Source of the DNA: Flavobacterium frigoritolerans
GTDB taxonomy: Bacteria > Bacteroidota > Bacteroidia > Flavobacteriales > Flavobacteriaceae
NCBI RefSeq assembly: GCF_025847275.1
Contig: NZ_JAOZEV010000001.1
Location: forward strand, 519,255 to 583,254
Length of the DNA: 64,000 bases
Reading direction: 5' to 3'
Positions 62,832 to 64,000 of this stretch are shown piece by piece (the stretch's first letter is position 1; every line of letters begins with the position of its first letter). A program made the translations under genes and the position numbers. The notes beneath the pieces were generated by a model, which saw only the letters and a program-made list of their open reading frames with translations, was not told where the DNA came from and did no database searches.

Positions 62832-63711
62832 ATTGGTTATACCCAAAACGTTTTAGCATATTCGCATTACTTCTCCAGTTTTTATTCACTTTTACATATA
62901 GTTCAATGTGAATTTGTTTTCCGAAGAATTTCTCTAAATCGGCACGAGCTTCTGTTCCAACTTTTTTCAAAGCTGCTCCTTTATGCCCGATGATAATTCC
63001 TTTTTGTGTATCGCGCTCCACCATAATCAAAGAACGAATACGGATGATATTCTCATCTTCGAAAAATTCTTCGGTTACGATTTCTACTGCGTATGGTATT
63101 TCTTTGCTGTAATTCAACAAGATTTTTTCACGGATAGTTTCATTTACAAAGAAACGTTCTGGTTTATCTGTAAGTTGATCTTTTGGATAATATGCTGGAG
63201 ATTCTGGTAATAATTCGATAATTCTTCCAAAAACCTCAGGCACATTAAAATTTTGTAATGCCGAAATTGGAAAAATCTCTGCATTAGGAACTTTTTCAGT
63301 CCAAAAAGCTACTTGCTCTTCTAATTGTTCCTGATTTGAATTATCGATTTTATTCAATAACAACAATACTGGAATTTTTGCATGGATGATTTTATTAAAG
63401 AAAGCTTCATCCTTAAGTTCCTGCTCCCCTATCTCGACCATATAAACTAGGATATCAGCATCTTCAAAAGCCGATTTTACAAAGTTCATCATCGATTCCT
63501 GCATTTCGTATGCTGGTTTGATGATTCCAGGAGTATCAGATAAGATTAACTGAAAATCTTCTCCGTTAACGATTCCTAGGATTCTATGACGTGTAGTTTG
63601 TGCTTTAGATGTAATGATTGACAATCGTTCTCCAACGAAAGCATTCATAAGTGTTGATTTTCCAACGTTTGGATTTCCGATAATGTTTACGAAACCTGCT
63701 TTATGTGACAT
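62830..63711 (-). CDS. era: GTPase Era
   Basis: 293 residues. P-loop GNPNVGKST at 12-20, switch region and DTPG with NKID as the base-recognition motif, then a C-terminal KH domain with GHKGAALKKVGTEARADLEKFFGKQIHIELYVKVNKNWR. Binds the 3' end of 16S rRNA during 30S assembly. TACCTTTG on the minus strand at 63731-63738 is its likely -7 element, 20 bp upstream. Confidence 0.97.
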   Translation of the reverse strand: MSHKAGFVNIIGNPNVGKSTLMNAFVGERLSIITSKAQTTRHRILGIVNGEDFQLILSDTPGIIKPAYEMQESMMNFVKSAFEDADILVYMVEIGEQELKDEAFFNKIIHAKIPVLLLLNKIDNSNQEQLEEQVAFWTEKVPNAEIFPISALQNFNVPEVFGRIIELLPESPAYYPKDQLTDKPERFFVNETIREKILLNYSKEIPYAVEIVTEEFFEDENIIRIRSLIMVERDTQKGIIIGHKGAALKKVGTEARADLEKFFGKQIHIELYVKVNKNWRSNANMLKRFGYNQ

Positions 63712-63730
63712 TTGTGTACTATTTATTCTG

Positions 63731-63738
63731 CAAAGGTA
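63731..63738 (-). promoter_or_regulatory. era promoter -7 element
   Basis: Minus-strand TACCTTTG, 20 bp before the era ATG. The -33 element is uncertain. Confidence 0.5.
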
Positions 63739-63782
63739 GTTATATCAAGCCAATACAGAAAATAAAAACATTTTTTTAATTT

Positions 63783-63817
63783 TTTGTTGAAATATCCAAT
63801 AATTGGTTATACCTTTG
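63783..63817 (+). promoter_or_regulatory. Initiator tRNA promoter
   Basis: TACCTTTG at 63810-63817 (TAnnTTTG) with GTTG at 63786-63789 about 20 bp upstream. The tRNA begins 13 bp after the -7 element. Confidence 0.65.
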
Positions 63818-63829
63818 CACCCGAAACAA

Positions 63830-63902
63830 CGCGGGATAGAGCAGTAGGCAGCTCGTCGGGCTCATAACCCGAAGGTCACAGGTTCGAGTCCTGTTCCCGC
63901 TA
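63830..63902 (+). tRNA. Initiator tRNA-Met (CAT)
   Basis: 73 nt without CCA. Anticodon CAT at 63863-63865. D-stem GAGC/GCTC, anticodon stem TCGGG/CCCGA with the three consecutive G-C pairs typical of initiators, T-stem ACAGG/CCTGT. Position 1 is C and the opposite base is T, an unpaired first acceptor pair, which marks the initiator (E. coli has C1-A72). The 3' CCA is not encoded (CTA follows). Confidence 0.95.
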
Positions 63903-63909
63903 CTAAGAC

Positions 63910-63935
63910 AAAGCTTCAGAGAAATCTGAAGCTTT
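63910..63935 (+). terminator. Terminator after the initiator tRNA
   Basis: AAAGCTTCAGA-GAAA-TCTGAAGCTTT, an 11-bp perfect stem with a GNRA tetraloop, then Ts. Confidence 0.88.
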
Positions 63936-64000
63936 TTTGTTTATATTTACTTTTATAAAACAATCAGTATAGTTTATGATGCTTTGATCCAGATTGCGAG

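Overview
The window is AT-rich chromosomal DNA of a Bacteroidota member, most likely Flavobacterium or a close relative. The support is: promoter cores of the TAnnTTTG type (upstream of lysS, ilvA, der, era and the initiator tRNA), almost no Shine-Dalgarno sequences, many short lipoproteins, SusC-style TonB receptors with an N-terminal carboxypeptidase-regulatory-like domain, and lineage-typical families (GSCFA, DUF4230, DUF4136, DUF5522, DUF5117-type zinc protease, long LysRS and long phenylalanine hydroxylase). There is no prophage, insertion sequence, CRISPR array or rRNA operon. The content is mostly housekeeping with small accessory patches.

Layout. 1-6 kb: MBL-fold hydrolase plus AraC regulator, proline dehydrogenase, then on the minus strand lipB and two paralogous lipoproteins. 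6-13.5 kb: lysS, an unknown membrane protein, a D-lactate dehydrogenase, a glycerophosphodiesterase and three unknown accessory genes. 13.5-17.3 kb: a minus-strand cluster with a small Cys-motif membrane protein, an MbnP-like lipoprotein, an MbnH-like di-haem protein and an outer-membrane protein, which looks like a copper/redox module. 17.3-24.2 kb: Spy-like protein, large zinc metalloprotease, an operon ending in hemL, and a tiny DUF5522 gene. 24.7-31.2 kb: hutU, a DUF4136 lipoprotein, ilvA preceded by an isoleucine-codon-rich leader peptide and attenuator, a group III truncated haemoglobin and phenylalanine hydroxylase. 31.4-42 kb: DUF4230, LLM oxidoreductase, a small basic ORF with a good promoter, the tamB-tamA-like operon, and a GSCFA hydrolase. 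42-47 kb: three paralogous lipoproteins around an ABC exporter, including a 1030-bp tandem duplication. 47-53 kb: alaS, divergent from an operon M23 peptidase-MerR-LemA-TPM-TPM. 53-60 kb: Rrf2 regulator, a 35-residue peptide ending MCMC, a TonB receptor and a DUF2490 protein, then a second large TonB-receptor-like barrel. 60-64 kb: der, DinB, era and the initiator tRNA-Met.

The most interesting items are (i) the ilvA leader with 8 Ile codons in 19 residues and its terminator/antiterminator; (ii) the Rrf2/MCMC-peptide/TonB-receptor locus with two related DNA boxes, plausibly sulfur-responsive; (iii) the MbnP/MbnH-like cluster; (iv) intergenic arrays of degenerate 7- and 8-bp words (CTTAGnnn, CTTTGnnn, TGnnAATn, GTTTCAA, TTAGATG) recurring at many gene borders, with identical words at distant loci; and (v) a tandem duplication whose non-coding flank is nearly identical while the coding part has diverged.

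All calls come from reading the sequence and recalled family motifs. No database search was run. Start codons were moved inward from the longest open frame where a signal peptide, gene spacing or family N-terminus argued for it.
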